Shown: in pieces, positions 1 through 7,131 of the stretch | Numbering within the stretch: the stretch's first letter is position 1 | How the letters are laid out: each line of letters starts with the position of its first letter | Origin: Caulobacter sp. | Lineage (GTDB): Bacteria > Pseudomonadota > Alphaproteobacteria > Caulobacterales > Caulobacteraceae | Assembly (NCBI GenBank): GCA_030683005.1 | Contig: JAUXMY010000043.1 | Coordinates: 1-64,000, forward strand | Length of the DNA stretch: 64,000 bases | Direction: 5' to 3' | Position numbers and translations under genes: made by a program | The notes under the pieces: model-generated | Told to the model about the DNA's origin: nothing | The model's database searches: none | What the model saw: only the letters and a program-made list of their open reading frames with translations

Positions 1-605
<605 letters not shown>

Positions 606-616
606 GGGCGGTAAAA

Positions 617-643
617 GGCGGCTCGCAGGAGCCGCCCCTTTTT
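617..643 (+). terminator. Intrinsic terminator of rpoD
   Basis: Perfect 8-bp stem GGCGGCTC (617-624) and GAGCCGCC (629-636) with a GCAG loop, followed by CC and five T (639-643). It is the clearest rho-independent terminator in the window. Confidence 0.9.
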
Positions 644-655
644 CGCTGCCGGGCT

Positions 656-776
656 GTGCGTCCTTCGCGACGCTCGCGAAGTGCTCGCTCCTCAGGATGA
701 CGAAGGTCTGTGGAACGCAAACCACGTTCGTCATGGTGAGGAGCCGGCTCTCGGGCCGGCGTCGCGAACCACGCAA
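656..776. repeat. Intergenic paired inverted repeat, family A copy 1
   Basis: Two inverted units face each other. The left unit reads GCGTCCTTCGCGACGC ... GCTCCTCAGGATGACG. The right unit is the reverse complement of the variant GCGTGGTTCGCGACGC ... GCTCCTCACCATGACG. Similar pairs lie at 7005, 16482, 33092, 36516 and 41972. It has no coding sense. Confidence 0.8.
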
Positions 777-825
777 GGTCTTCCGGCGCCTTGCCCCGCG
801 CCCCGCCCGCGCCATCTCCCCGATC

Positions 826-987
826 ATGGCCCGCAAGCACGTCAATCTCGGCCGCGCCCCGGCGAAGGCCGACCTGCCGGGCAAGGTCTGCGAGGCCTGC
901 CGCCGACCGTTCGCCTGGCGGCGCAAATGGGCGCGAGACTGGGATCAGGTGCGCTACTGCTCCGACCGCTGCCGGCAGGCGGGATGA
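826..987 (+). CDS. DUF2256 small zinc-ribbon-like protein
   Basis: A 53-residue protein of the DUF2256 family, whose function is unknown. The diagnostic pattern is present: a CxxC pair (C22, C25), the core FAWRRKWARDWD and a second pair C45/C49 in the tail, which together look like a four-cysteine metal site. The ATG at 826 is chosen because the protein then has the usual length; the same frame is open further upstream, but that part runs through the family A repeat and carries no family resemblance. It converges on the DUF1428 gene, with 11 bases between the two 3' ends. The domain assignment is firm; the role is not known. Confidence 0.85.
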   Translation: MARKHVNLGRAPAKADLPGKVCEACRRPFAWRRKWARDWDQVRYCSDRCRQAG

Positions 988-998
988 AGCGCTGGGTC

Positions 999-1346
999 TC
1001 AGTCCTCGCCTACCACCTGGAACCCGCCGAAGATCATCCGCTTTCCGTCGAACGGCGGGTCAAGCGCGTTCAGGCGCTCGTCCCGCATCAGGATCTCCCA
1101 GCCGGCGTCCCGGGTCGCCTTGTCGGGCCAGATGATCCAGCCCAGCACGATGGTCTCGTCGGCCTTGGCCTGCACCGCGCGGCGGAAGTCGGTGACCTTG
1201 CCCTCCGGCACGTCGTCGCCCCAGGCGTCGACGACGCCGATCGCCCCTGTCTCCATGATGATCGGCTCCACCTCCCGGGCGTGGGCCAGCCAGGCGTCCT
1301 TGCGGACCGTCGGTACGGCCATCACGGTGGCGTCAATGTAAGGCAT
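999..1346 (-). CDS. DUF1428 family protein (YbaA-like)
   Basis: A 115-residue cytosolic protein of the DUF1428 family (E. coli YbaA type), a small alpha/beta-barrel dimer of unknown function. Family hallmarks are the start MPYIDATVMAVP, the central acidic DAWGDDVPEGK, and the ending MRDERLNALDPPFDGKRMIF. The start at 1346 gives the conserved N-terminus; the frame is open for 26 more codons upstream, but these resemble nothing in the family. No signal peptide or membrane segment is seen. It is a single gene with no obvious operon partner. Confidence 0.88.
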   Translation of the reverse strand: MPYIDATVMAVPTVRKDAWLAHAREVEPIIMETGAIGVVDAWGDDVPEGKVTDFRRAVQAKADETIVLGWIIWPDKATRDAGWEILMRDERLNALDPPFDGKRMIFGGFQVVGED

Positions 1347-1489
1347 GCACTGTCGTCCCTGGGGTTCGGGCGTTGGCCGACCGATCACGGCGCGGGACCG
1401 CAACCAGAACGGCCCCCGCCTCAAACAAGGCTAGCACATGTATGGCCCATTTTGGGCCGATCCGTTCCGTGAACGCGGTTTTGCGTCCG

Positions 1490-1624
1490 CTATCGGCCCT
1501 TCAGGTCCGGCCGCGACGCCAGGAACGCCGCCCGCTCGGCGGGGGTCAGCACCTTGGCCTTCTTCATCCGCGTCACCTTCGGCGTCGGCGGGGCGTAGGT
1601 CGGCGGCTTGGGGGGCGTCTTCAT
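1490..1624 (-). CDS. Small hypothetical protein, 44 residues
   Basis: A short basic, proline- and lysine-rich protein: MKTPPKPPTYAPPTPK, then KKAKVLTPAERAAF and a basic tail. The ATG at 1624 has a good ribosome-binding site (TTGGAG about 7 bases upstream), and the composition (AERAAFLASRPDLKGR) looks translated rather than random. I do not recognise a family. The frame stays open upstream to 1849, but that extension runs through low-quality sequence and is not favoured. Confidence 0.5.
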   Translation of the reverse strand: MKTPPKPPTYAPPTPKVTRMKKAKVLTPAERAAFLASRPDLKGR

Positions 1625-2117
1625 GGGCGACTCCAAGGAATGGTCGCAGGTGGCCGGATGTCGGGCTCGAGCGCAAGGGGGACGGCTTCCGTCAATAGAC
1701 GGGCGCTGTCCCCGATGATCGCCGGTCGGGGGCGGCGACCGGCGATGCCGGAGGTCCCGGATGCGAGACTCTGGGGACATATACTCTGGAGACAAATGGG
1801 GACATTTGGCCCCATTCCGCCCCTTTGCCGGGCTCGGCCGGCGCCGCATCGATCCCCACTGCTCAGGGCGGCGTTAGACTGCTCGCATGAGCAAAGACCT
1901 GAGCAGCAGACTCCTTACCCTGGAAGCGGAACTGACCGCCGAGGCCGACCGGTTGCGGGCGCAACTACGGTCAATGCGGACGGATCTTTCCCCCCATTCG
2001 GCGCCGGCGGTCGGGACGGAAGCCTGCGATCGAGACAGCCTGCCCTCGGCGGAGAACAGTTTAGCACCTGCTTCAGTTTCCGCTTGCGACGGCTCCGGCG
2101 GCGCGATACTTAAGCAT
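1625..2117. other. Stretch without a confident gene upstream of the ArsR gene
   Basis: About 490 bases. It holds GGGGAC-type direct and inverted elements around 1779-1815 (three GGGGACA/GGAGACA blocks) and, from 1887, an ATG open in frame with the ArsR gene. The first ~30 codons of that frame look like a short amphipathic helix (LLTLEAELTAEADRL), then the sequence becomes compositionally unlike a protein. The last part holds a candidate operator (2057-2080). Confidence 0.5.
2057..2080. promoter_or_regulatory. Candidate upstream operator half of a tandem pair
   Basis: Imperfect dyad around TTTAGCA-CC-TGCTTCAGT. It shares TGCTTCAGT (2069-2077) with the stronger palindrome at 2106-2129. The two centres lie 50 bases apart, about five helical turns, which suits a cooperative dimeric repressor. 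Inference from sequence only. Confidence 0.45.
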
Positions 2118-2129
2118 ATGCTTCAGTAT
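2106..2129. promoter_or_regulatory. Palindromic operator overlapping the ArsR start codon
   Basis: 24-bp dyad ATACTTAAGCAT / ATGCTTCAGTAT with a single mismatched pair (T2111/C2124); the central 12 bp AAGCATATGCTT are a perfect palindrome. Sequences of this TTAAGCA-TGCTTAA type are typical ArsR-family operators. Here the ATG of the downstream ArsR reading frame (2118) lies in the centre, so the protein would block its own start region. Confidence 0.65.
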
Positions 2130-2480
2130 TCGCCCCCCACGCACAACCCCGACCCCCGGCTCGACGCCGTGTTCCATGCCCTGGCCGACGGAGCCCGGCG
2201 CGAGATGGTCGGGCGGCTGTCGCGCGGGCCGGCGACGGTCAGCGCGCTGGCCGAGCCGCTGCCGATGAGCCTGTCGGCGGTGGTTCAGCATCTGGCAGTG
2301 CTGGAGGCGTCCGGCCTGGTGAAGAGCGAGAAGGTTGGGCGGGTGCGGACCTGCTCGCTCGATACGTCCGTTCTTAGCCAGGCCGAGGTCTGGATCAACC
2401 AGCGCCGCACCTTCTGGGAGCAGGGCTTCGACCGGCTGGGCGCGTATCTGGCGGAGACCAAGCCGGAGGACGAGGCGTGA
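2118..2480 (+). CDS. ArsR/SmtB-type transcriptional regulator
   Basis: A 120-residue winged-helix repressor of the ArsR group that is usually paired with an AHSA1/SRPBCC gene. The N-terminal helix LDAVFHALADGARREMV, the wing-helix segment MSLSAVVQHLAVLEASGLV and the wing SEKVGRVRTC are intact. No metal-binding cysteine pattern (ELCVC) is present, so metal sensing is unlikely. The start is uncertain. The ATG at 2118 gives a normal-length protein but lies inside a palindromic operator and has no Shine-Dalgarno, so it may be leaderless; an in-frame ATG at 1887 would add 77 unconvincing residues. An AHSA1 gene follows after a 130-base gap filled by a repeat. Confidence 0.85.
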   Translation: MLQYSPPTHNPDPRLDAVFHALADGARREMVGRLSRGPATVSALAEPLPMSLSAVVQHLAVLEASGLVKSEKVGRVRTCSLDTSVLSQAEVWINQRRTFWEQGFDRLGAYLAETKPEDEA

Positions 2481-2502
2481 CCCCACCGGACAACCCCTAC
2501 CG

Positions 2503-2592
2503 CTGTCATCCCGGCCGAAGCGCCAGGACCCAGCCGATGCCGTGCGCCGCCTCCGGGTCCCGGATCGCCCTTCGGGCGCCCGGGATGACAGC
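2503..2592. repeat. Intergenic repeat, family B copy 1
   Basis: An inverted-repeat element bounded by CTGTCATCCCGGCCGAAG and CGGGATGACAG, with an internal GGGTCCCGGATCG. A second copy with the same blocks in the same order lies at 26713-26810. It sits between the ArsR and AHSA1 genes and could act as a transcript-stability or attenuation hairpin. Confidence 0.8.
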
Positions 2593-2610
2593 AGAAGAAA
2601 GGACAATCCG

Positions 2611-3129
2611 ATGACCAGCGTCACCCACGCCACCATCTGCCTCGAGCGCGTCTACGACGCTGCCCCGGCCCGCGTGTTCCACGCCTTCACCGACAAGGAG
2701 GCCCGCAGCCGCTGGTTCTTCCAGGTCGGCGCCTGGGCGCTGCACCGTCACTCGGGCGGGGCGCTGGGGGTCGGGGAGGCGGCGTCGAGCGCCTTCTCCC
2801 CGCCGGGGGCCGAGGTCGTGATCACCAACGACAGCCTCTACATGGACGTGGCGCCCAACGAGCGGCTGGTGTTCGCCTACCACATGACCGTGGCCGGCAA
2901 GCCGATCTCCGCGTCGCTGGCGACGGTCGAGTTCCGGGCCGAGGGCAGCGGCACGCGCATCGTCTTCACCGAACAGGGCGCCTATTTCGACGATCCCGGC
3001 CAGGTGGCCGGCCGCGAGGAGGGCACGCGCGAACTGCTCGAGGCGCTGGCGGCGGAGCTGGAGGGGCGGGTGCGGATCCGGGTTCCGCAGCCTGACCGGA
3101 CCATCGAGTCGTATGAGACGCCGGCGTGA
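2611..3129 (+). CDS. AHSA1/SRPBCC-domain protein
   Basis: A 172-residue START-like (SRPBCC) small-molecule-binding protein of the AHSA1 (activator of Hsp90 ATPase homologue) group. It begins with the strand/helix ICLERVYDAAPARVFHAFTD, has the RSRWFF motif where AHSA1 proteins usually read xxWW or xxWF, and contains the later beta strands RLVFAYHMTV and TRIVFTEQGAYF. The C-terminal helix RELLEALAAELEGR closes the cavity. The ATG at 2611 follows AAAGGACAATCCG. Its pairing with an upstream ArsR repressor is the standard arrangement, in which the regulator controls both genes. The ligand is unknown. Confidence 0.85.
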   Translation: MTSVTHATICLERVYDAAPARVFHAFTDKEARSRWFFQVGAWALHRHSGGALGVGEAASSAFSPPGAEVVITNDSLYMDVAPNERLVFAYHMTVAGKPISASLATVEFRAEGSGTRIVFTEQGAYFDDPGQVAGREEGTRELLEALAAELEGRVRIRVPQPDRTIESYETPA

Positions 3130-3135
3130 GGGTGA

Positions 3136-3157
3136 GGGGACGCCTTAAACCGTCCCC
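3136..3157. terminator. GGGGAC-type hairpin after the AHSA1 gene (family D)
   Basis: Perfect 7-bp stem GGGGACG (3136-3142) / CGTCCCC (3151-3157) with loop CCTTAAAC, starting 6 bases after the AHSA1 stop. There is no T-run. A near-identical element follows the LOG gene at 30124. Confidence 0.5.
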
Positions 3158-3215
3158 GATCTCGACTCCGCACGCCAGCGCGGTCATGGTTAACCTCCGC
3201 CGGCTGGAGGCATCT

Positions 3216-3749
3216 ATGTTCAATCTGGAACTGCTCAAGACGCGGCTGAGTCAGTACGGCGCCGCCTGGCTGATCGCCTTCGCGCTGTGCGCTGTGGCGC
3301 TGGTCGGCGGGCCCTGGCTGCTGGATCTGGACGTCATCGACCTGGCCGACAGGGTGCTGCCGGCGGCGTTCACGGTGATTGGCCTTGGGCTGATCGTCTT
3401 CCTGGCCATGGCGCTGGTCTCGGGCGAGACCCTGGGGACCAAGCTGGCGTTGCTGCTGCTGACCGTGCTGCTGGCGCTGCCGTTGCTCTGGTCGCCGGTG
3501 CTGGCGGCGGTCGGCGCGGCCTGGCTGTTCGAGCGCTCGATCGAGTATTCCGCCGCCTACGCCCGCTTCCGCATCGTGGTCGGCGACCTGGTCTATCCGC
3601 TGGTGCAGTCGGTGTTCAGCGGGGCGCTGTTCGAGACCGTCTGGCAGCTGATGCAGCTGTTCGCCGGCCTTGTCGGGTTCGTCTCGGCGTTTGCCCGGGC
3701 CTGGCCGTGGATCAAGCGGTTGCTTGGGCGGGAGCCCGCCGCGGCCTGA
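3216..3749 (+). CDS. Hypothetical inner-membrane protein
   Basis: A 177-residue membrane protein I cannot assign. It has about three hydrophobic segments: roughly residues 15-35 (AAWLIAFALCAVALVGGPWLL), 48-68 (PAAFTVIGLGLIVFLAMALV), and 75-102 (KLALLLLTVLLALPLLWSPV and following). A longer amphipathic or hydrophobic C-terminal part (LVYPLVQSVFSGALFETVWQ and on) ends in a positively charged tail (IKRLLGRE). The ATG at 3216 is chosen for the GGAGG five bases upstream (3206-3210); two in-frame starts further upstream (3126, 3186) lack such a site. It converges on the next gene. Confidence 0.7.
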   Translation: MFNLELLKTRLSQYGAAWLIAFALCAVALVGGPWLLDLDVIDLADRVLPAAFTVIGLGLIVFLAMALVSGETLGTKLALLLLTVLLALPLLWSPVLAAVGAAWLFERSIEYSAAYARFRIVVGDLVYPLVQSVFSGALFETVWQLMQLFAGLVGFVSAFARAWPWIKRLLGREPAAA

Positions 3750-3758
3750 TCGGCGGAC

Positions 3759-3968
3759 TCAGGCCAGCATGTCCAGCACCGTGCCGGTCATGCGGTCGGC
3801 GGCGCGGATGACGGCGGCGTTGGCCTTGACGTCCTGGACGGCCTGGACCCGGGCGACGATCTCGCGCTCGAGGTTGTCCAGCGGGGCGGCGGCCGTGCGG
3901 CGGGCGCTGGCGTCGAAGCGGCCGGCGGCGTCCAGAAGGCCGGCGGCGGCGGTGGGCGTAACCTGCAT
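3759..3968 (-). CDS. Miniature flagellar rod/hook-like protein
   Basis: About 69 residues. The N-terminus (TAAAGLLDAAGRFDASARRTA) resembles the N-terminal helix of flagellar rod and hook proteins (SGMxAAxxRLDASAxNIAN). The C-terminus (LEREIVARVQAVQDVKANAA, then VIRAADRMTGTVLDML) resembles their C-terminal helix. The two are joined almost directly, with the usual central domain missing. In full-size proteins these helices form the D0 coiled coil of the axial structure. Short alphaproteobacterial proteins with this architecture exist, but their role is not established. No flagellar gene lies nearby. A GTG at 4031 would add 21 residues of no recognisable type. Confidence 0.55.
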   Translation of the reverse strand: MQVTPTAAAGLLDAAGRFDASARRTAAAPLDNLEREIVARVQAVQDVKANAAVIRAADRMTGTVLDMLA

Positions 3969-4050
3969 GGCGACGATCTCGCGAGGGTGGCTGGGATCAC
4001 CCTGCCACGGCGCGCTTAACCGGCCGCTCACAAGCGTGGTGAACGCCCGC

Positions 4051-4254
4051 TCAGGCCGGCAGATGCTCGCGCAGCCAGGCGGCGGCGGCGTCGCTGGCGG
4101 CGTGCAGATGGCCCGCGCCCATGCAGACGCGAAGCTCGGTCGCCGCCTTCAGCGGGGCCGGAAGGTCGGCATAAAGACTGCGCGCGGCTTCGGCGTCGTC
4201 GAGGTCGAAAACCCAGACTCCCATGATGCGGCGTTCGGTGATGGCCTGGCCCAT
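4051..4254 (-). CDS. Small hypothetical protein, 67 residues
   Basis: A short acidic/alanine-rich protein with one cysteine, MGQAITERRIMGVWVFDLDD at the start and DAAAAWLREHLPA at the end. The ATG at 4254 has AAAGGAAC at a suitable distance. The first 15 residues look like a beta strand (MGVWVFDLDD) followed by helices, suggesting a small folded alpha/beta protein. I do not recognise a family. It lies divergently upstream of the SDR gene, with about 120 bases between the two starts. Confidence 0.6.
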   Translation of the reverse strand: MGQAITERRIMGVWVFDLDDAEAARSLYADLPAPLKAATELRVCMGAGHLHAASDAAAAWLREHLPA

Positions 4255-4375
4255 GCGGAAAGTTCCTTTCACACACGATCCTGCACTGCCGAGTCTGAAC
4301 ACCTGCTGAGCGAGTTGTTGGGATTTGGCGCCTGCCCCGTTAGGTTTCGGTGCAACCACCAAGGGGAGAGACACC

Positions 4376-5158
4376 ATGAGCACCGACCTGTTCTCGCTGA
4401 AGGGCCGCACGGCGCTGATCACCGGCGGCTCGCGCGGCATCGGCAAGATGATCGCCGCCGGCTTCATCGCCGCCGGGGCGGAGGTCTACATCTCCTCGCG
4501 CAAGCCCGGCGCCTGTGACGCCACGGCGGCCGAGCTGTCGGCCGGTGGCGGGACCTGCGTGTCGCTGCCGCAGGACGTCTCGACGATCGACGGCTGCAAG
4601 GCGCTGGCGGAAGCCTACGGCCGGCACGAGAGCGGGCTCGATATCCTCGTCAACAACGCCGGCGCCGCCTGGCTCGCCGAGTTCGACACGTTCCCGGAGA
4701 ACGGCTGGGACAAGGTCGTGGACCTGAACCTCAAGTCCCCCTTCTTCCTGACCCAGGCCCTGGCCCCGGCCCTGCGCGCGCGGGCGTCTCACGAGCAGCC
4801 GGCCAAGGTCATCAATATCGCCTCGATCGACGGCATGCGGCCCAATCCGCAGGAAACCTACAGCTACCAGGCCAGCAAGGCCGGACTGATCCACCTGACC
4901 CGCCGGATGGCCGCCCAGCTGATCGCCGACAACATCGTGGTCACCGCCATCTCGCCCGGCGCCTTCGCCTCGGACATGAACATCACCGCCCGCGACCAGG
5001 CCGAGGCCGTGGCCTCGCGCATCCCCTCGCGCCGCATCGGCACGGACGAGGACATGCAGGGCGTCGCCATCTACCTGGCCTCCCGGGCCGGGGACTATGC
5101 GGTCGGGATCACCATCGCCGTCGATGGCGGCGTGACCTTCGCCAGTCTGGGGGTCTAG
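4376..5158 (+). CDS. Short-chain dehydrogenase/reductase (SDR)
   Basis: A 260-residue classical SDR, an NAD(P)H-dependent oxidoreductase of the cytosol. All signature elements are seen: TGGSRGIG (16-23) for the cofactor, NNAG (93-96), the catalytic Ser150 (VINIAS), Tyr164 and Lys168 (YQASK), and the PG motif (ISPGAFASDM). Arg20 and the SSRK stretch after beta-2 (40-43) suggest NADP preference. The ATG at 4376 follows AAGGGGAG; an upstream in-frame start is not preferred. The substrate cannot be told from sequence; 3-oxoacyl or polyol-type reductases are possible. It is followed at 60 bases by a secreted-protein gene that may share its transcript. Confidence 0.9.
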   Translation: MSTDLFSLKGRTALITGGSRGIGKMIAAGFIAAGAEVYISSRKPGACDATAAELSAGGGTCVSLPQDVSTIDGCKALAEAYGRHESGLDILVNNAGAAWLAEFDTFPENGWDKVVDLNLKSPFFLTQALAPALRARASHEQPAKVINIASIDGMRPNPQETYSYQASKAGLIHLTRRMAAQLIADNIVVTAISPGAFASDMNITARDQAEAVASRIPSRRIGTDEDMQGVAIYLASRAGDYAVGITIAVDGGVTFASLGV

Positions 5159-5218
5159 GTGCGGGGGGCATCCTCCCGCCGCCTCGTCCGTGCTAGGATG
5201 GAGCAGGAGGACCACCCC

Positions 5219-5575
5219 ATGCGCAGCCTCATCACCATCCTGGCCGTGTCCGTCGCCGCCGTGATGGCCGCCGGCGCCGGCGTCCCCGGTTCCTCGCCGA
5301 CCAATCCCGCCACCCGCACGATCTGCCTGGACCTGGGCGGCGAGTCCCGGCCTGCGATCTGCACAGGGCCGGCCAGCCGTCTGGACGGGCGCGATGACAT
5401 CTGCCTGTGCCGCGACGCCCAGCGGGTCGAGGCGCCGGTCTGTGGCCCGGGCGAACGTCCGCAGGCCGAGACCCGCGCGTTCGAGAAGGCCCGCAAGCTC
5501 GCGGCGGAGGACGGTTCACTGGTCGGCGACCTCTATGCCGATCGCCCGATGTGCGTGGCGCCGCGCAACCGCTAG
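5219..5575 (+). CDS. Secreted cysteine-containing hypothetical protein
   Basis: 118 residues with a clear signal peptide (MRSLITILAVSVAAVMAAGA), so it is exported to the periplasm or outside. The mature part has six cysteines (CLDLGG, AICTG, DDICLCRDA, VCGPG, PMCVAP), consistent with up to three disulfides. The start at 5219 follows GGAGGACC. No family is recognised. The short size and cysteine spacing recall small exported proteins restricted to Caulobacter relatives, but that is an impression only. Confidence 0.65.
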   Translation: MRSLITILAVSVAAVMAAGAGVPGSSPTNPATRTICLDLGGESRPAICTGPASRLDGRDDICLCRDAQRVEAPVCGPGERPQAETRAFEKARKLAAEDGSLVGDLYADRPMCVAPRNR

Positions 5576-5643
5576 GGGTCTTGCGTTGACGCTGCGGTCA
5601 GCGCGCGCGAGCCTTGAGGTAACGACATAAGAAGGGGGAAGAG

Positions 5644-6318
5644 ATGCATCCTGCATCACTGCTGCTCAAGCTGGGCGTACTTGTTCCGGTTCTCTACTAC
5701 GGCGTCCTGCTCGTCGGCGGTTACCTGACGCCGGGCTACAATCACCTCACCCAGTACGCGAGTGAACTGGGCATGGCCGGCAAGCCCGCCGCCCAGCTGT
5801 TCAACTACGGGATCATCGCCGCCGGCGGCTGCGCCGTCGCTGCATCGCTGGGCGTACTGATCGGCATGAAGAGCCTGGGCTCCCACATCCTGTGGGCGAT
5901 CCTGGCGGCGATCTGCCTGGCGGCCTGGGGTGTTTCGTTCGTGTACGGCGGGCTCTATCCGATGCCCAACCCGTTGCACGCCGGGCCGGTGACCTTCATG
6001 GGCCTGGGTCTGGGTCTGATGGCCATTCCGGCCGCGCTGTTCATGTTTCTGGGCCTTTCGAGCCGCTCGGACATGGGCGGGGTGAAGTCGCTGCTGATCC
6101 TCAGCTTCCTGGCCATGATCGGCCTGACGCTGGTGATGTACAACGTCGGCGGCCTCAACCTGGTGACCAGCGCCAACGTCGGCCTGTGGCAGCGGGGCTA
6201 CGGCCTTGCGATGATCCCGTGGATCGGGCTGGCCTGCCTGGGCATCGACCAGGCCCTCGGCCGCCGCGGCAAGCGCCGACGCGATCCGATGCGCGACGTG
6301 GTGTTCGGCGAAGGTTAG
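5644..6318 (+). CDS. DUF998 family membrane protein
   Basis: A 224-residue inner-membrane protein with about six hydrophobic spans, for example residues 8-28, 54-75, 80-103, 117-137, 146-166 and 183-203. The segment YNHLTQYASELGMAGKP after the first span matches the conserved extracytoplasmic motif of DUF998 proteins, whose function is not known. The start follows GAAGGGGGAAGAG. The C-terminus is basic (GRRGKRRR), consistent with a cytosolic tail. Its last codons overlap by four bases the 3' end of the convergent TIGR02466 gene. Confidence 0.8.
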   Translation: MHPASLLLKLGVLVPVLYYGVLLVGGYLTPGYNHLTQYASELGMAGKPAAQLFNYGIIAAGGCAVAASLGVLIGMKSLGSHILWAILAAICLAAWGVSFVYGGLYPMPNPLHAGPVTFMGLGLGLMAIPAALFMFLGLSSRSDMGGVKSLLILSFLAMIGLTLVMYNVGGLNLVTSANVGLWQRGYGLAMIPWIGLACLGIDQALGRRGKRRRDPMRDVVFGEG

Positions 6319-6935
6319 CGCCAGCCGTAGTTGAAGCTGATCGAGATGCGGTCCGCCTTCGCGTGCGAGGGCGGCACCTCATGCCGCAGCCAGCTTTCCC
6401 ACAGCAGCAGGTCGCCGGCCTCGGGCGCCAGGGTGACGAACGGCTGCTGGTCAGCGGGCGCGTCGGCCGATCGCATCGGCGCGGCCATCATCATCGCCAG
6501 CCTGGGGTCCTCGAACCGGATGCCCTGCGCGCCCGGCGGCAGGGCCACATAGTAGGTGCCGCTCAGCACGCTGTGCGGATGGATGTGACCGCTGTGGCCG
6601 CCGCCCGGTTTCAGAACGTTGACCCAGAAGCTGTCCAGCCGCAGCCGTCGGCCGTCCAGGTCCATCCCAAGCGTTTCGGCGAAGACCGCCGCGTGCTTGT
6701 CCAGCTTGCGCTTCAGGTCTCCGAAGGCGGTGGCCCGGGTCCACTGCTCGCCGGGCGAACTGTAGGAGGTGAAGCCGCGATAGCCGTTGCGGCGGCTCCA
6801 GGCCCGGCCGGCCTCGTCCTCGGCCTCCAGCATGCGGCAGGCCTCCTCCAGATCGGCGTTGAGGGCGGAAAAGCCCTTGTCGCCGGCGAGGCTGGCGCGG
6901 TGGATGCGTGTGGCGAAGAGGAGCGATGCGGTCAT
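6315..6935 (-). CDS. TIGR02466 family 2OG-Fe(II) oxygenase-like protein
   Basis: 206 residues. This double-stranded beta-helix family is thought to be iron- and 2-oxoglutarate-dependent, with unknown substrate. The central motif GHIHPHSVLSGTYYV (about 116-130) holds the putative first iron ligands. The C-terminal block LLLWESWLRHEVPP (about 176-189) supplies the last His, and RISISFNYGW closes the fold. Length and motifs agree with the family. It stands alone, convergent with the DUF998 gene. Confidence 0.85.
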   Translation of the reverse strand: MTASLLFATRIHRASLAGDKGFSALNADLEEACRMLEAEDEAGRAWSRRNGYRGFTSYSSPGEQWTRATAFGDLKRKLDKHAAVFAETLGMDLDGRRLRLDSFWVNVLKPGGGHSGHIHPHSVLSGTYYVALPPGAQGIRFEDPRLAMMMAAPMRSADAPADQQPFVTLAPEAGDLLLWESWLRHEVPPSHAKADRISISFNYGWR

Positions 6936-7004
6936 GGCTTGGCGTTAGGCGCGGGCGGCGGGCCTGTCAAAGGTCGTGCGTCCGCAGGCCGCCGCAGAGG
7001 GCTT

Positions 7005-7115
7005 GCGTCCTTCGCGACGCGGCTGCGCCGCTCCTCAGGATGACGAAGATTGAGGAGCCACTGAACGCGTCATCCTGAGGAGCCAGCCTTCGGGCGAGCG
7101 TCGCGAAGGACGCAC
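7005..7115. repeat. Intergenic paired inverted repeat, family A copy 2
   Basis: Both units are of the TCCT/AGGA variant and face each other (GCGTCCTTCGCGACGC at the left, GTCGCGAAGGACGCAC at the right). It lies between two minus-strand genes. Confidence 0.8.
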
Positions 7116-7131
7116 GGTCGCACCGCCCGCC

